In this document: positions 1 to 8,093 of the stretch, in pieces
Layout of the letters: every line of letters begins with the position of its first letter
Position numbering within the stretch: position 1 is the stretch's first letter
NCBI RefSeq assembly: GCF_017603825.1
Contig: NZ_CP072014.1
Coordinates: 2,170,001 to 2,234,000 of the forward strand
Reading direction: 5' to 3'
Source of the DNA: Arthrobacter crystallopoietes
GTDB lineage: Bacteria; Actinomycetota; Actinomycetes; Actinomycetales; Micrococcaceae
Length of the DNA: 64,000 nucleotides
Translations under genes and position numbers: made by a program
The notes under the pieces: model-generated
Seen by the model: the letters and a program-made list of their open reading frames with translations, nothing else
Database searches by the model: none
Told to the model about the DNA's origin: nothing

Positions 1-45
1 GGCACAGGATCAAACCGGGTGCCCCGGCAACGTGGAGAGGAAGAA

Positions 46-660
46 TCAGAGGTTGGCGAGAAGATCCTTCATCTTCTCGATCTCTGCACTTTGGTCAGCT
101 ATGACCGTCTCGGCGAGAGCGACGGTGTCAGCGTTCTGGCCATTGGCGGATTCCTCTTCAGCCATCGCGACGGCACCTTCGTGGTGGGCGATCATCTGGG
201 TCAGGAACATCCGGGCGGCATCATCACCCTGGGCCGACTCAAGTGCTTCGAGGTCGTCTGGGCTCATCATGCCTTCCATGGCGTGATCGCCGGACATTTC
301 CATCGGCTCGCCCCAAGCCTGCAGCCAGCCGGTCATTTTCTCGATTTCCGGTCCTTGGGCGGCCTTGATGTCCTCTGCCAGCTGGATGATCTGTGGATCC
401 AGCCCGTCCTTGGCGAGCATGATGTCGCTCATTTCCACGGCCTGCTCGTGGTGCGGGATCATCATCTGCGCGAACATGGCGTCTGCGCTGTTATGGTCGG
501 CGGCGTCGGAAGCGGCGGCCGAGGGGGACGCGGACATACTGCCGTGGTCCATGCCGGGCATGGTCCCTTCGGTGGTCTCCGATCCTGTGTCTGAGCCGCA
601 GCCAGCCAGGAAAAGGGTGGCGGCGACTGCGGTTGCCGAAATGGCGGTAAAGCGCTTCAT
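46..660 (-). CDS. DUF305 domain lipoprotein
   Basis: A 204-residue exported lipoprotein. The start is the ATG at 660 because AAGGA lies just upstream and the protein then opens with a basic tip, a hydrophobic stretch and the lipobox LAGC (Cys21); the longer upstream frame looks non-coding. After a Ser/Ala/Asp-rich linker come two repeats of the DUF305 signature: MFAQMMIPHHEQAV and MFLTQMIAHHEGAV. Each has a Met-rich helix and a His-His pair, which suggests metal binding, perhaps copper, although the biochemical role of DUF305 is not settled. The gene follows the DUF6153 gene on the same strand with a 115-bp gap, so the two may be co-transcribed. Confidence 0.9.
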   Translation of the reverse strand: MKRFTAISATAVAATLFLAGCGSDTGSETTEGTMPGMDHGSMSASPSAAASDAADHNSADAMFAQMMIPHHEQAVEMSDIMLAKDGLDPQIIQLAEDIKAAQGPEIEKMTGWLQAWGEPMEMSGDHAMEGMMSPDDLEALESAQGDDAARMFLTQMIAHHEGAVAMAEEESANGQNADTVALAETVIADQSAEIEKMKDLLANL

Positions 661-775
661 GGCGGGTTCCTTCGTGTGCTCAAAAATTTGCGTGGCTATC
701 AGAGGCGCAGTGCCCTGCTCATGCTGCAGGTCACGCGAAACATGCCTTCCCCGTATGGGAGAGGGCAGCGGGATT

Positions 776-1237
776 CTAGGTGCGGCTGATAGAGAGCTGA
801 ACGAGTGAAGGAGGCCGAAGTGCCGGTAAAGCGAGGCTGAGCCCACGGGGCGGCGCACGCAGCCCGTCCCGGCCGCGGATCCGGAGCTGCCTGGGGACGA
901 AGAGCAGGGCGAAGCCGCCCACAACGATCATCAGCATGCACACGGCAGTCATGGTGTCGTGGTCCCCGCCGCACGGCCCGGCACAGGCAGCCGCATGCAG
1001 CGACTCCGCAGCCGGGGACGACGAGGCTGCGGCGGAGTCCACTCCCGGGCCATGGTCAGTTGAATGGGCCGGGGCCGCGGCGACGGCGTGATCGGCGGTG
1101 CCGGTACCGGGGTTGTGGTGGGAAACGTTCAGGATGTGCATCCCGATAATGCCGATGATGACCGCAACCAAACCCAGAAACAGTGTCAAAGAGCGGCGGA
1201 GGGGCAGGAAGGAACCAGGCTTGGTGCCCTTGTTCAT
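776..1237 (-). CDS. DUF6153-like small membrane protein
   Basis: A 153-residue protein. The start is the ATG at 1237, preceded by GGGAGG with 9 nt spacing. It has an N-terminal membrane segment (about residues 15-35, ending IIGIIGMHILNVSHH), a His/Ala/Ser-rich external loop with Cys and His (CAGPCGGDHDT), and a second membrane segment (about 100-117). The C-terminal tail is rich in Arg, Pro and Leu. The His-rich loop between two helices matches the actinobacterial DUF6153 family as I remember it; the function is unknown. Its position before the DUF305 lipoprotein suggests a joint envelope or metal-related role, which is inference only. Confidence 0.72.
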   Translation of the reverse strand: MNKGTKPGSFLPLRRSLTLFLGLVAVIIGIIGMHILNVSHHNPGTGTADHAVAAAPAHSTDHGPGVDSAAASSSPAAESLHAAACAGPCGGDHDTMTAVCMLMIVVGGFALLFVPRQLRIRGRDGLRAPPRGLSLALPALRPPSLVQLSISRT

Positions 1238-1686
1238 CGTTGCCTGCCTCCCGCCGGATGAGGTTGTCCCCGTCTTCAAGGGTATCGAAAGGGTGTATGC
1301 TGCGCCGAATCTGCCCAATGCGGCGCAGCTGCCTCCGGCCGACCGGTCATTGAACCGGGCCGGACAGCGTACTGTCTGCACGCGCTCACCGCGGCGGCCA
1401 CTCTGTCCTCCGCAGAAGCTGTCCGGCGGCTCGTCGCCGTCACGCTCTCGGGCCTGATGCCCTCCGCGGACTCACTGTAGAACCGGACGGCGCTCGCGAA
1501 GCCCGGCAGGGCCGGCAAGTGATCGGCGCGTTTCATCGCGGCGCTTCATGAACCTGCTGCTTCGCAAGCCCGAACCGGGCCGCGACCGGCAACAATTACT
1601 TCGTCCGGCAAACGTCCTGGGTAGATCATCGTCGGCAACGGCAGACGGGGGAAGGAAGCGGTCCGGACGACGACGAAGGGGAGGCG
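1238..1686. other. Intergenic stretch without a supported gene
   Basis: 449 bp between the DUF6153 gene and the 3' end of the flavin monooxygenase gene. The short open frames on both strands have no recognisable protein and Arg/Pro-rich composition. The part nearest 1238 should hold the promoter and ribosome binding site (GGGAGG, complement of 1247-1252) of the DUF6153 gene. I see no RNA gene, repeat or clear terminator here. Confidence 0.5.
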
Positions 1687-2808
1687 TCAGCCGACCACCG
1701 TTGCCAGCGAGCGCGGTCCCCGGTCCGGCACCGTGGCAGCCTTCAGCTGCCGCAGTGCTGCCATCGCCGCCGCCCGGCCGGCCCGGGTGGCGCCGACTGT
1801 CGAGGCGGTGGAGCCGTACCCCACGAGGAACAGCCGCGGTTCCTTGACTACGGAGACGGCGTCCGTACCCATGCGGATGCCGCCGCCTGGCTCACGCAGC
1901 TGCAGCGGGGTCAGATGGTCCAGCGAGGGACGGAAGCCCGTTGCCCACAGGATGACATCCACCTGCTCGGCCGACCCGTCCGCAAACACCACGCCGTCCT
2001 TGGTGATCCGGGCAAGCCGCCCGTGGGAGACCAGGACGCCGGAGTCGATACCTGCTTTATAGGTCTCGTTCAGCGGCAGGCCCGTCACGCCGACCACGCT
2101 CACCGGCGGCAGCCCGGCGCGGGTGCGTTCGTTGACTTTGCGCTCCACCTCAATGCCCCAGCTGGCGTCGAAGGGTTCGGTAATGAAGTCCGGCTCCCGC
2201 CGAGTGGACCAGACGGTCTGCGCGCCGGCAGCATCCAGCTGGAGCAGGAACTGCAGGGCCGATGTCCCGCCGCCGACCACCAGTACGCGCTTGCCGCGGA
2301 ACTCGTCGGCCGACCAAAAATCATGGGTATGCAGCTGCCGGCCGCGGAACGTCTCGCGCCCGGGGTAGTAGGGCCAGTACGGCCGGTCCCACGTGCCCGT
2401 ACTGCTGATGACCGTGCGCGCCAGCCATTCGCGGCCCGAGGTGCTGATGACCCGCAGCAGCTGCCCGGCGGCGCCGTCGTCGTTGGTAATGGACTCGACG
2501 CGTTGGGGACGGTGGACGGGAAGGTTAAACTTCTGCTCGTAGGCACCGTAGTAACGGCTAACGACGGCGGACGCCGGCTCCGCTGGGTCCGGAACCCCGA
2601 GCGGGAGGCCAGGGAGATCGTGCAGCCCGTGTGCGGCGTCGAAAGTCAAGGAGGGCCAGCGGTGCCGCCACGCTCCGCCTGGGCCTTCGTTCGCATCCAG
2701 GACAATGTAGTCCTGTTCCGGAACCAGGCCGCGCCGCTGCAGGTGGTAGGCGGCGCTGAGGCCGGCCTGGCCAGCGCCGATAATCACTGCGTCCAGTACC
2801 TTGTCCAT
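1687..2808 (-). CDS. FAD/NAD(P)-dependent flavin monooxygenase
   Basis: A 373-residue flavoprotein of the flavin-containing monooxygenase / ArsO-like group. The N-terminal FAD site is AVIIGAGQAGLSAAYHLQ, and a second nucleotide site VLVVGGGTSALQFL (about residue 175) should bind NAD(P)H. A DVILWATGFRPSLDHL segment near the C-terminus is the ATG motif of these enzymes. The ATG at 2808 is preferred because GGGAG precedes it; an upstream ATG at 2856 would add 16 residues rich in Ser, Gly and Asp. The substrate is unknown. An inverted repeat sits over a plausible -10 region upstream, so the gene may be repressor-controlled. Confidence 0.85.
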   Translation of the reverse strand: MDKVLDAVIIGAGQAGLSAAYHLQRRGLVPEQDYIVLDANEGPGGAWRHRWPSLTFDAAHGLHDLPGLPLGVPDPAEPASAVVSRYYGAYEQKFNLPVHRPQRVESITNDDGAAGQLLRVISTSGREWLARTVISSTGTWDRPYWPYYPGRETFRGRQLHTHDFWSADEFRGKRVLVVGGGTSALQFLLQLDAAGAQTVWSTRREPDFITEPFDASWGIEVERKVNERTRAGLPPVSVVGVTGLPLNETYKAGIDSGVLVSHGRLARITKDGVVFADGSAEQVDVILWATGFRPSLDHLTPLQLREPGGGIRMGTDAVSVVKEPRLFLVGYGSTASTVGATRAGRAAAMAALRQLKAATVPDRGPRSLATVVG

Positions 2809-2827
2809 GCTGCTCCCGCCCGAATTG

Positions 2828-2856
2828 GTTGATATGTCAACTTCTTTAGGGTCCAA
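2828..2856 (-). promoter_or_regulatory. Promoter and palindromic operator of the flavin monooxygenase gene
   Basis: On the minus strand TTGGAC (2856-2851) and TATCAA (2834-2829) are 16 bp apart. The perfect inverted repeat GTTGATATGTCAAC (2828-2841) covers the -10 element. This is the geometry of a small repressor operator, such as an ArsR, MarR or TetR type. The protein that binds it cannot be named from this window. Confidence 0.4.
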
Positions 2857-2925
2857 CGGTCCGGGGGGCCTTTGTATTCCAAGCCTGCCTGGATGGGGTC
2901 CGGCGGCCGTACTGGAGTCGGGGTG

Positions 2926-2975
2926 GTGCCGAGAATGTGTCGAGAACGTGTCGAAACATGTCGAAAAAAGTCGTG
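2926..2975. repeat. Helically phased direct repeats upstream of glyA
   Basis: Four to five degenerate copies of GTGTCGAAA follow one another: GTGCCGAGA, GTGTCGAGA, GTGTCGAAA, ATGTCGAAA and AAGTCGTGA. The TCG core falls at 2940, 2951, 2961 and 2971, a spacing of 10-11 bp or one helical turn. Repeats on one DNA face usually bind a cooperative regulator. They lie between the divergent monooxygenase and glyA genes, upstream of the riboswitch. Confidence 0.5.
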
Positions 2976-3034
2976 ACGCCCGCAGCGAAGGAGGGCACCG
3001 TTGTCGTACTTTTCAGTGTCTGCCGAAGGGGCCG

Positions 3035-3040
3035 TAGAAT
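3035..3040 (+). promoter_or_regulatory. Possible -10 element for the glyA-folD transcript
   Basis: TAGAAT lies 7 bp before the first base of the riboswitch P1 stem, so transcription would begin at the aptamer. The matching -35 (TTCAGT, 3012-3017, 17-bp spacer) is weak. Confidence 0.35.
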
Positions 3041-3046
3041 TCCTAT

Positions 3047-3158
3047 CGTCGCGACTGGCGTCAGGTGGACCACCATCAGGAAGCGGCGGCAGGGCCAACC
3101 GACCCGTGGGTTGATTGGCACTGCACAGTGCAGACCACGGATCGCACGCCTGGGCCGA
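3047..3158 (+). ncRNA. ZTP (pfl) riboswitch
   Basis: The leader of glyA carries the conserved blocks of the ZTP/ZMP aptamer. P1 is CGTCGC (3047-3052) pairing with GCGGCG (3083-3088, one G-U pair). Between them lie GACTGGCG (3053-3060), the small hairpin GGTGGACCACC (3064-3074) and GGAAGCG (3079-3085). About 60 nt later comes ACGCCTGGGCC (3146-3156), the conserved 3' hairpin block of the class. Known ZTP riboswitches sense a purine intermediate that accumulates when 10-formyl-THF is short and switch on one-carbon genes, which fits glyA-folD directly downstream. The expression platform is not obvious, and the exact 5' and 3' limits are approximate. Confidence 0.82.
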
Positions 3159-3281
3159 GGGTCAAGTTTCAACCGGATGCGCCTTGCGGTGCAATTTTGC
3201 AGACCGGACACACAATGCGTGAGTCTGCCCGCAACCGGTAGCCTGACCTGTAGCAAATCCCTTATCTCCAGGAGAACCCCC

Positions 3282-4565
3282 GTGACGTCTTCCACCCCGT
3301 CAGTCACCGACCAGCCTCTGGCCGAAGTCGATCCCGAAATCGCCGCCGTTCTCGATGCCGAGCTCGGGCGCCAGCGTGACACGCTGGAAATGATTGCCTC
3401 CGAAAACTTCGCCCCGCGCTCCGTGCTGGAGGTCCAGGGATCCGTCCTGACCAATAAGTACGCCGAGGGCTACCCTGGCCGCCGGTACTACGGCGGCTGC
3501 GAGCACGTGGACGTGGCCGAGAACCTGGCCATCGAACGGGTCAAGAACCTGTTCGGCGCAGAGTTCGCCAACGTCCAGCCGCACGCCGGAGCGCAGGCCA
3601 ACGCCGCCGCGCTCGCCGCCCTGATCAATCCGGGCGACAAGATCATGGGTCTGTCCCTGGCCCACGGCGGTCACCTCACCCACGGCATGAAGCTGAACTT
3701 CTCCGGCAAGCTCTACAAGGTCGCCGCGTACGAGGTGGACCCGCAGACCTTCCGCGTGGACATGGACAAGGTCCGCGAGCAGGCCCTGGCCGAGCGCCCG
3801 AACGTCATTATCGCCGGCTGGTCCGCCTACCCGCGGCAGCTGGACTTCGAGGCGTTCCGCTCCATCGCGGACGAGGTCGGCGCCTACTTCTGGACCGACA
3901 TGGCGCACTTCGCCGGCCTGGTGGCCGCCGGGCTGCACCCGAACCCGGTGCCGCATTCCGACGTCGTGACCTCCACCGTGCACAAGACGCTGGCCGGACC
4001 GCGCTCGGGCGTCATCCTGGGCAAGCAGGACTTCGCCAAGAAGATCAACTCCAATGTCTTCCCCGGCCAGCAGGGCGGGCCGCTGATGCACGTCATCGCT
4101 GCCAAGGCAGTGGCCTTCAAGATCGCCGGCAGCCAGGAGTTCAAGGACCGGCAGGCGCGCGTGCTCGAGGGCGCCCGCATTCTGGCCGAACGGCTGACCG
4201 CCGCCGACGTCACCGAGGCCGGCGTCTCGGTGCTGACCGGGGGCACGGACGTGCACCTGGTCCTGGTGGACCTGCGCAACTCCGAACTGGACGGCCAGCA
4301 GGCCGAAGACCTGCTGCACTCGGTGGGCATCACCGTGAACCGCAACGCAGTGCCGTTCGACCCGCGCCCGCCGATGGTTACCTCCGGCCTGCGGATCGGC
4401 ACGCCGGCACTGGCTACCCGCGGCTTCGGCTCTACCGAATTCACCGAGGTTGCGGATATCATCGCCACAGCGTTGAAGGGCGGGGCCGACGTCGAGGCGC
4501 TGCGCACGCGCGTGACGAAGCTGGCCCAGCAGTTCCCGCTGTACCCCGGCCACGAGCAGTGGTAA
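3282..4565 (+). CDS. glyA: Serine hydroxymethyltransferase
   Basis: A 427-residue PLP enzyme that interconverts serine plus THF with glycine plus 5,10-methylene-THF. The PLP lysine is K235 in [13 protein letters not shown], and the family blocks [28 protein letters not shown] and YPRQLDF are present. The GTG at 3282 is chosen because CAGGAG stands before it and the length is normal for the family; the frame is open far upstream but that part overlaps the riboswitch. folD follows 52 nt after the stop codon. Together they form a one-carbon unit under the ZTP riboswitch. Confidence 0.97.
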   Translation: MTSSTPSVTDQPLAEVDPEIAAVLDAELGRQRDTLEMIASENFAPRSVLEVQGSVLTNKYAEGYPGRRYYGGCEHVDVAENLAIERVKNLFGAEFANVQPHAGAQANAAALAALINPGDKIMGLSLAHGGHLTHGMKLNFSGKLYKVAAYEVDPQTFRVDMDKVREQALAERPNVIIAGWSAYPRQLDFEAFRSIADEVGAYFWTDMAHFAGLVAAGLHPNPVPHSDVVTSTVHKTLAGPRSGVILGKQDFAKKINSNVFPGQQGGPLMHVIAAKAVAFKIAGSQEFKDRQARVLEGARILAERLTAADVTEAGVSVLTGGTDVHLVLVDLRNSELDGQQAEDLLHSVGITVNRNAVPFDPRPPMVTSGLRIGTPALATRGFGSTEFTEVADIIATALKGGADVEALRTRVTKLAQQFPLYPGHEQW

Positions 4566-4617
4566 CGCCGGCTCCGGCCGGTTCCCGCAGTCCACACGTA
4601 TTCCGAACAGGAGCCCG

Positions 4618-5517
4618 ATGAATTCTGAAGCCACCCAGACCGCGCAGAAGCTGGACGGAACGGCCACGGCCAAACGCATTAAGGAAGAGCTCACCGAGCG
4701 GGTAGCCGCGCTGAAGACCCGTGGGATCGTGCCCGGGCTCGGCACGGTGCTGGTGGGGGAGGACCCAGGCAGCAAGTGGTACGTCGGTGGCAAGCACAAG
4801 GACTGTGCCGAGGTGGGCATCGAATCCATCCGCCGCGACCTGCCGGACACCATCTCGCAGGAGGAACTGGAAACGGTCCTCGATGAGCTGAACAACGATC
4901 CGGCCTGCACCGGCTACATCGTCCAGCTGCCGCTGCCCAAGCACATCGACACCAACGCCATCCTGGAGAAGATTGATCCGGCCAAGGATGCGGACGGCCT
5001 GCACCCGATGAACCTGGGCCGGCTGGTGCTCAACGTCAACGCGCCGCTGGATTCGCCGCTGCCGTGCACCCCGCACGGCTGCGTGGAACTGCTGCTGCGC
5101 CACGACATTGAGCTGGCCGGCAAGCGCGTGCTGGTGGTGGGCCGCGGTGTGACCGTGGGCCGCCCGCTGGGGCTGCTGCTGACGCGCAAGTCCATCAATG
5201 CCACCGTGGTGCTGGCCCATACCGGCACCGTGGACCTGGCCGATGAGCTGCGCCGCGCGGATGTGGTGATTGCCGCCGCGGGCATGCCGCACATGGTCAA
5301 GGCCGAAGACCTCAAGCCCGGTGCCATTGTGCTCGACGTCGGTGTCAGCCGCGTTGAGGATGAGGACACAGGCAAGGCCAAGGTCACCGGCGACGTGGAG
5401 CCCGCGGCCAAGTCCGTGGCCAGTTGGCTCTCGCCCAATCCGGGCGGGGTAGGCCCGATGACCCGCGCCATGCTGCTGGCCAACGTGGTTGAAGCAGCCG
5501 AGCGCCAGGCGCGCTGA
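4618..5517 (+). CDS. folD: Methylene-THF dehydrogenase / cyclohydrolase
   Basis: A 299-residue bifunctional FolD that converts 5,10-methylene-THF to 10-formyl-THF with NADP. Visible family features are [20 protein letters not shown], with the catalytic Lys just after the Tyr region, the block [10 protein letters not shown], the NADP site [18 protein letters not shown], and the C-terminal [14 protein letters not shown]. The ATG at 4618 has AGGAG upstream. It lies in the same orientation as glyA, whose product supplies its substrate, so the riboswitch probably controls both genes. Confidence 0.96.
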   Translation: MNSEATQTAQKLDGTATAKRIKEELTERVAALKTRGIVPGLGTVLVGEDPGSKWYVGGKHKDCAEVGIESIRRDLPDTISQEELETVLDELNNDPACTGYIVQLPLPKHIDTNAILEKIDPAKDADGLHPMNLGRLVLNVNAPLDSPLPCTPHGCVELLLRHDIELAGKRVLVVGRGVTVGRPLGLLLTRKSINATVVLAHTGTVDLADELRRADVVIAAAGMPHMVKAEDLKPGAIVLDVGVSRVEDEDTGKAKVTGDVEPAAKSVASWLSPNPGGVGPMTRAMLLANVVEAAERQAR

Positions 5518-5563
5518 CCGCGGTTCTGCTGCGTTTCGGGATTCTGCTCCGCTTGACGGCGGC

Positions 5564-5595
5564 AGCGGGGTCCCGTTTCGCGGTTAAACCCCGCT
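5564..5595 (+). terminator. Hairpin after folD
   Basis: AGCGGGGT (5564-5571) pairs with ACCCCGCT (5588-5595) around a 16-nt loop that can pair further. No long T-run follows, which is common in high-GC actinobacteria. Confidence 0.45.
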
Positions 5596-5669
5596 TCGAG
5601 GTGCGCGTACTCCCGGCGGAGTAGGCCCGCTACAGCCGTGGGCGGAAGCGCAGCACCCCATCGCGCGGG

Positions 5670-5675
5670 TACGCT
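5670..5675 (+). promoter_or_regulatory. -10 hexamer of a leaderless histidine kinase transcript
   Basis: TACGCT ends 6 nt before the ATG at 5682, so the predicted transcript would start at or next to the start codon. There is no ribosome binding site in that gap. Confidence 0.5.
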
Positions 5676-5681
5676 CGGATC

Positions 5682-6845
5682 ATGAACCCGGGCTTCCGCG
5701 GGCCGCCCCCTGCCGTCCTGATTGCGGTGACGGCCGTCATCCAGCTGGTGGGCACCAGCTTTGCCGCCGCCCACCAGATCTCCCAGCGTCCGCTGGACCC
5801 CCTGGCCTACATGCTGCTGCTGGCCGGTCCCGCACTGCTGTCACTGCGCCGCAAGGCTCCCGGCCCGATGGCCGCCGGGGCAGCCCTGGCAACGGGCACC
5901 TACTTCGCGGCTGGCTATCCGGGCGGACCCATCTGGCTCTCCCTGGTGGTGGCGCTTTTCATCGCGGTGCGCTCCAGGGCACGCTGGTGGGCCTGGGGAG
6001 CCGTTGGCGGACTGGCTCTGCTGTTCCTTGTCACCGCGCTGTCCATGGGCGGGCTGGCCGATACCGCCCGTGCCGGCGCCGGCGTCGCCTGGCTGGTCAT
6101 CGTTGTCATGATGGGGGAGCTGCTGGCCTCCCGTGCCGGACGACGCGCCGAACGCCGGCGCTCCGAACTCGAGGCGGAGCAGCGCCGGCGGAATGAAGAG
6201 CGGTTGGTCCTCGCCCGCGATATTCACGACGTCGTTGCGCACTCCCTCTCGATGATCAATGTGCAGGCATCGGTCGCCCTGCACTTGGCACGGAAGGATC
6301 CGGATCCGGAGCAAATGCGGCAGGCGCTGGAAGCCATCAAGTCCGGTTCCAAGGACGCCCTCGCCGAGGTGCGCGACGTCCTTGCGGTGCTGCGCCAGGA
6401 CGCGCCGAGGGCTCCGGCCCAGCGGCTGGACCAGCTGCCGGAACTGCTGGCGCGCGCCGAGCAGGGCGGCCTGCGGGTCCGGCTGGATAACCGAGCCGGC
6501 CAGCTGCCCGAAAGCGCGGGCCCCGCAGAAAGCGCGGCGTACCGGGTGGTCCAGGAAGCCGTGACGAACATCGTCCGGCACGCGCACGCCAACCAGGCGT
6601 GGGTGGGCATCAGCGTCACCGCTGCCACGCTCGAAGTGACAGTGGAGGACGACGGCGTGGGGCTGGGTAATGCGCCGGAAGGCAACGGATTGCGCGGGAT
6701 GAGAGAGAGGATTGATTCGCTCGACGGCGAGCTGGCAGTAGGAACCCGCGAGCCTGCCGGTACCCGCGTGCACGCCCGCATTCCATTGCCTGCGGACCGG
6801 CCCGCAACTGGCGGCGGGACCGACTCAAGCGGGGCAGAGCAATGA
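5682..6845 (+). CDS. Two-component sensor histidine kinase (HisKA_3)
   Basis: A 387-residue membrane kinase. About four hydrophobic segments fill residues 8-130, followed by a basic, Glu/Arg-rich linker. The dimerisation/phosphoacceptor block LARDIHDVVAHSLS puts the phosphorylated His at residue 182. The HATPase block includes AYRVVQEAVTNIVRHAHA and GLRGMRERIDSLDGEL. This is the NarL/DesK-type class, which pairs with LuxR-type regulators; the partner gene begins inside its stop codon. The start has a -10-like hexamer at leaderless spacing. The signal is unknown. Confidence 0.92.
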   Translation: MNPGFRGPPPAVLIAVTAVIQLVGTSFAAAHQISQRPLDPLAYMLLLAGPALLSLRRKAPGPMAAGAALATGTYFAAGYPGGPIWLSLVVALFIAVRSRARWWAWGAVGGLALLFLVTALSMGGLADTARAGAGVAWLVIVVMMGELLASRAGRRAERRRSELEAEQRRRNEERLVLARDIHDVVAHSLSMINVQASVALHLARKDPDPEQMRQALEAIKSGSKDALAEVRDVLAVLRQDAPRAPAQRLDQLPELLARAEQGGLRVRLDNRAGQLPESAGPAESAAYRVVQEAVTNIVRHAHANQAWVGISVTAATLEVTVEDDGVGLGNAPEGNGLRGMRERIDSLDGELAVGTREPAGTRVHARIPLPADRPATGGGTDSSGAEQ

Positions 6846-7525
6846 TCAGGGTGCTGCTGGCGGATGACCAGACTCTGATCCGGGCCGGCTTCAGGGCGCT
6901 GCTCGACGCCGAAAACGATATGGAAGTCGTCGCGGAGGCCGGCACAGGTACCGAAGCGGTCCGCCTGGCCAAGGCAGCGAAGCCGGATGTGGTCCTGATG
7001 GACATCCGCATGCCCGGCGGAGATGGCATCGACGCCACCGCAACTATTCTGGCCTCCACCGAGCTCTCCGGTACGCGCGTCATCATGCTGACCACCTTCG
7101 AACTGGATGACTACATCATCGACTCCATCCGGGCGGGCGCCAGCGGCTTCCTGGTCAAGGACACCGAGCCCGAAGAGCTGATCCGCGCTGTCCGTGCAGT
7201 GGCCGACGGCGACGCCCTCCTCTCGCCGTCCGTCACCCGCCGCCTCCTGACCAAGGTGGCGGCCGAGTCCCGGCCCGCGCCGGCAGCGCCGTCGTCGTTG
7301 GAGCAGTTGACCGCGCGGGAACGGGAGGTCCTGGCTCTGGTCGGCGCCGGGCTGAACAACGCGCTGATCGCCGAGAAGCTGTACATTACGCCGCTGACAG
7401 CAAAGACCCATGTCTCGCGAATCATGACCAAGCTGATGGTCCGCGACCGCGCGCAGCTGGTGGTCCTGGCCTACGAGTCCGGGCTGGTGCGGCCGGGCTG
7501 GACTGGCGCGGCGCCGGAGCGGTAA
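6842..7525 (+). CDS. LuxR/NarL-family response regulator
   Basis: A 227-residue regulator. The receiver domain occupies residues 1-120, with acidic pocket residues D8-D9, phosphoacceptor D54 in VVLMDIRMPG, and the conserved Thr and Lys in MLTTFELDDY and FLVKDTEPEE. A LuxR-type HTH follows at about 155-220 (LTAREREVLALVGAGLNNALIAEKL). The ATG overlaps the kinase stop codon by 4 nt, so translation is coupled and the pair forms one system. Target genes are unknown; the SHOCT protein gene downstream is a candidate. Confidence 0.93.
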   Translation: MIRVLLADDQTLIRAGFRALLDAENDMEVVAEAGTGTEAVRLAKAAKPDVVLMDIRMPGGDGIDATATILASTELSGTRVIMLTTFELDDYIIDSIRAGASGFLVKDTEPEELIRAVRAVADGDALLSPSVTRRLLTKVAAESRPAPAAPSSLEQLTAREREVLALVGAGLNNALIAEKLYITPLTAKTHVSRIMTKLMVRDRAQLVVLAYESGLVRPGWTGAAPER

Positions 7526-7717
7526 GCAGCGAAAGTGGCCAGCCGTAGTCTTCAGCCCGCCCGGCCAGCCAAGTCACCTGGGAGTACTGCCGGGCACTCC
7601 AGCGAGAGTAGCCGGCGGTGCAGAAGTGTCTCCATCGGGGCGACGACCGGCGGCGCCGCGCTCGGAAGACTTGAACTGTGATCGACAGACGGTCACGGAC
7701 GAAAGTTTGGAGCAATC

Positions 7718-8005
7718 ATGTTGACCGCAGCAACCGGCGCCATCGCCGCCAGCAGCCTTGTCGCCCAAGGACCCTGGAACGACGGGCGCGGGCCCGGCTG
7801 GTGGATCCTGCTGGTTCCGCTCTTCTGGATCCTTGTTATCGGCTTCGCCGTCTTCCTGATCCGCCGCACCATGTGGCGCAATCGCAGGCAGGAAAGTGTT
7901 CTCGGGGCCGAAGGCGTCCTCCGCGAGCGGTATGCCCGCGGGGAGATCGATGAGACGGAGTTCCGCCAGCGGCTGGAGGTCCTTCGCGCCCAGCCGCAAC
8001 GCTAG
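7718..8005 (+). CDS. SHOCT-domain small membrane protein
   Basis: A 95-residue protein with an N-terminal hydrophobic segment (about residues 28-50, WWILLVPLFWILVIGFAVFLI). A C-terminal SHOCT domain follows: VLRERYARGEIDETEFRQRLEVL. SHOCT domains are short helical tails found on many membrane proteins, with no defined reaction. The ATG at 7718 has GGAGC upstream. A strong hairpin follows the stop codon. It may be anchored in the membrane with the helix inside the cell. Confidence 0.85.
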   Translation: MLTAATGAIAASSLVAQGPWNDGRGPGWWILLVPLFWILVIGFAVFLIRRTMWRNRRQESVLGAEGVLRERYARGEIDETEFRQRLEVLRAQPQR

Positions 8006-8039
8006 CCTAGGCCGAACCGGCCCCGGCTTCGACGCAAAC

Positions 8040-8072
8040 GAAGAGGCCCCGGAAAAAATCCGGGGCCTCTTC
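8040..8072. terminator. Bidirectional terminator hairpin
   Basis: GAAGAGGCCCCGGA (8040-8053) and its exact complement (8059-8072) form a 14-bp stem with an A5 loop. It lies between the convergent SHOCT and MHS-transporter genes and can serve both. Confidence 0.85.
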
Positions 8073-8093
8073 GGTCGGTTCTGCAGGAGCGCT

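Noticed and set aside
1276-1847. Small genes in the gap between the DUF6153 and monooxygenase genes
   Set aside because: The open frames are rich in Arg, Pro and Ala, lack ribosome binding sites and show no recognisable domain.
3300-4910. Long open frame on the minus strand (536 codons) antisense to glyA
   Set aside because: It is a shadow of the high-GC codon pattern of glyA, lacks a ribosome binding site and has no family motifs. The same applies to other long antisense frames, such as those over eno, the P450 gene, ndh and the nucleoside ATPase.
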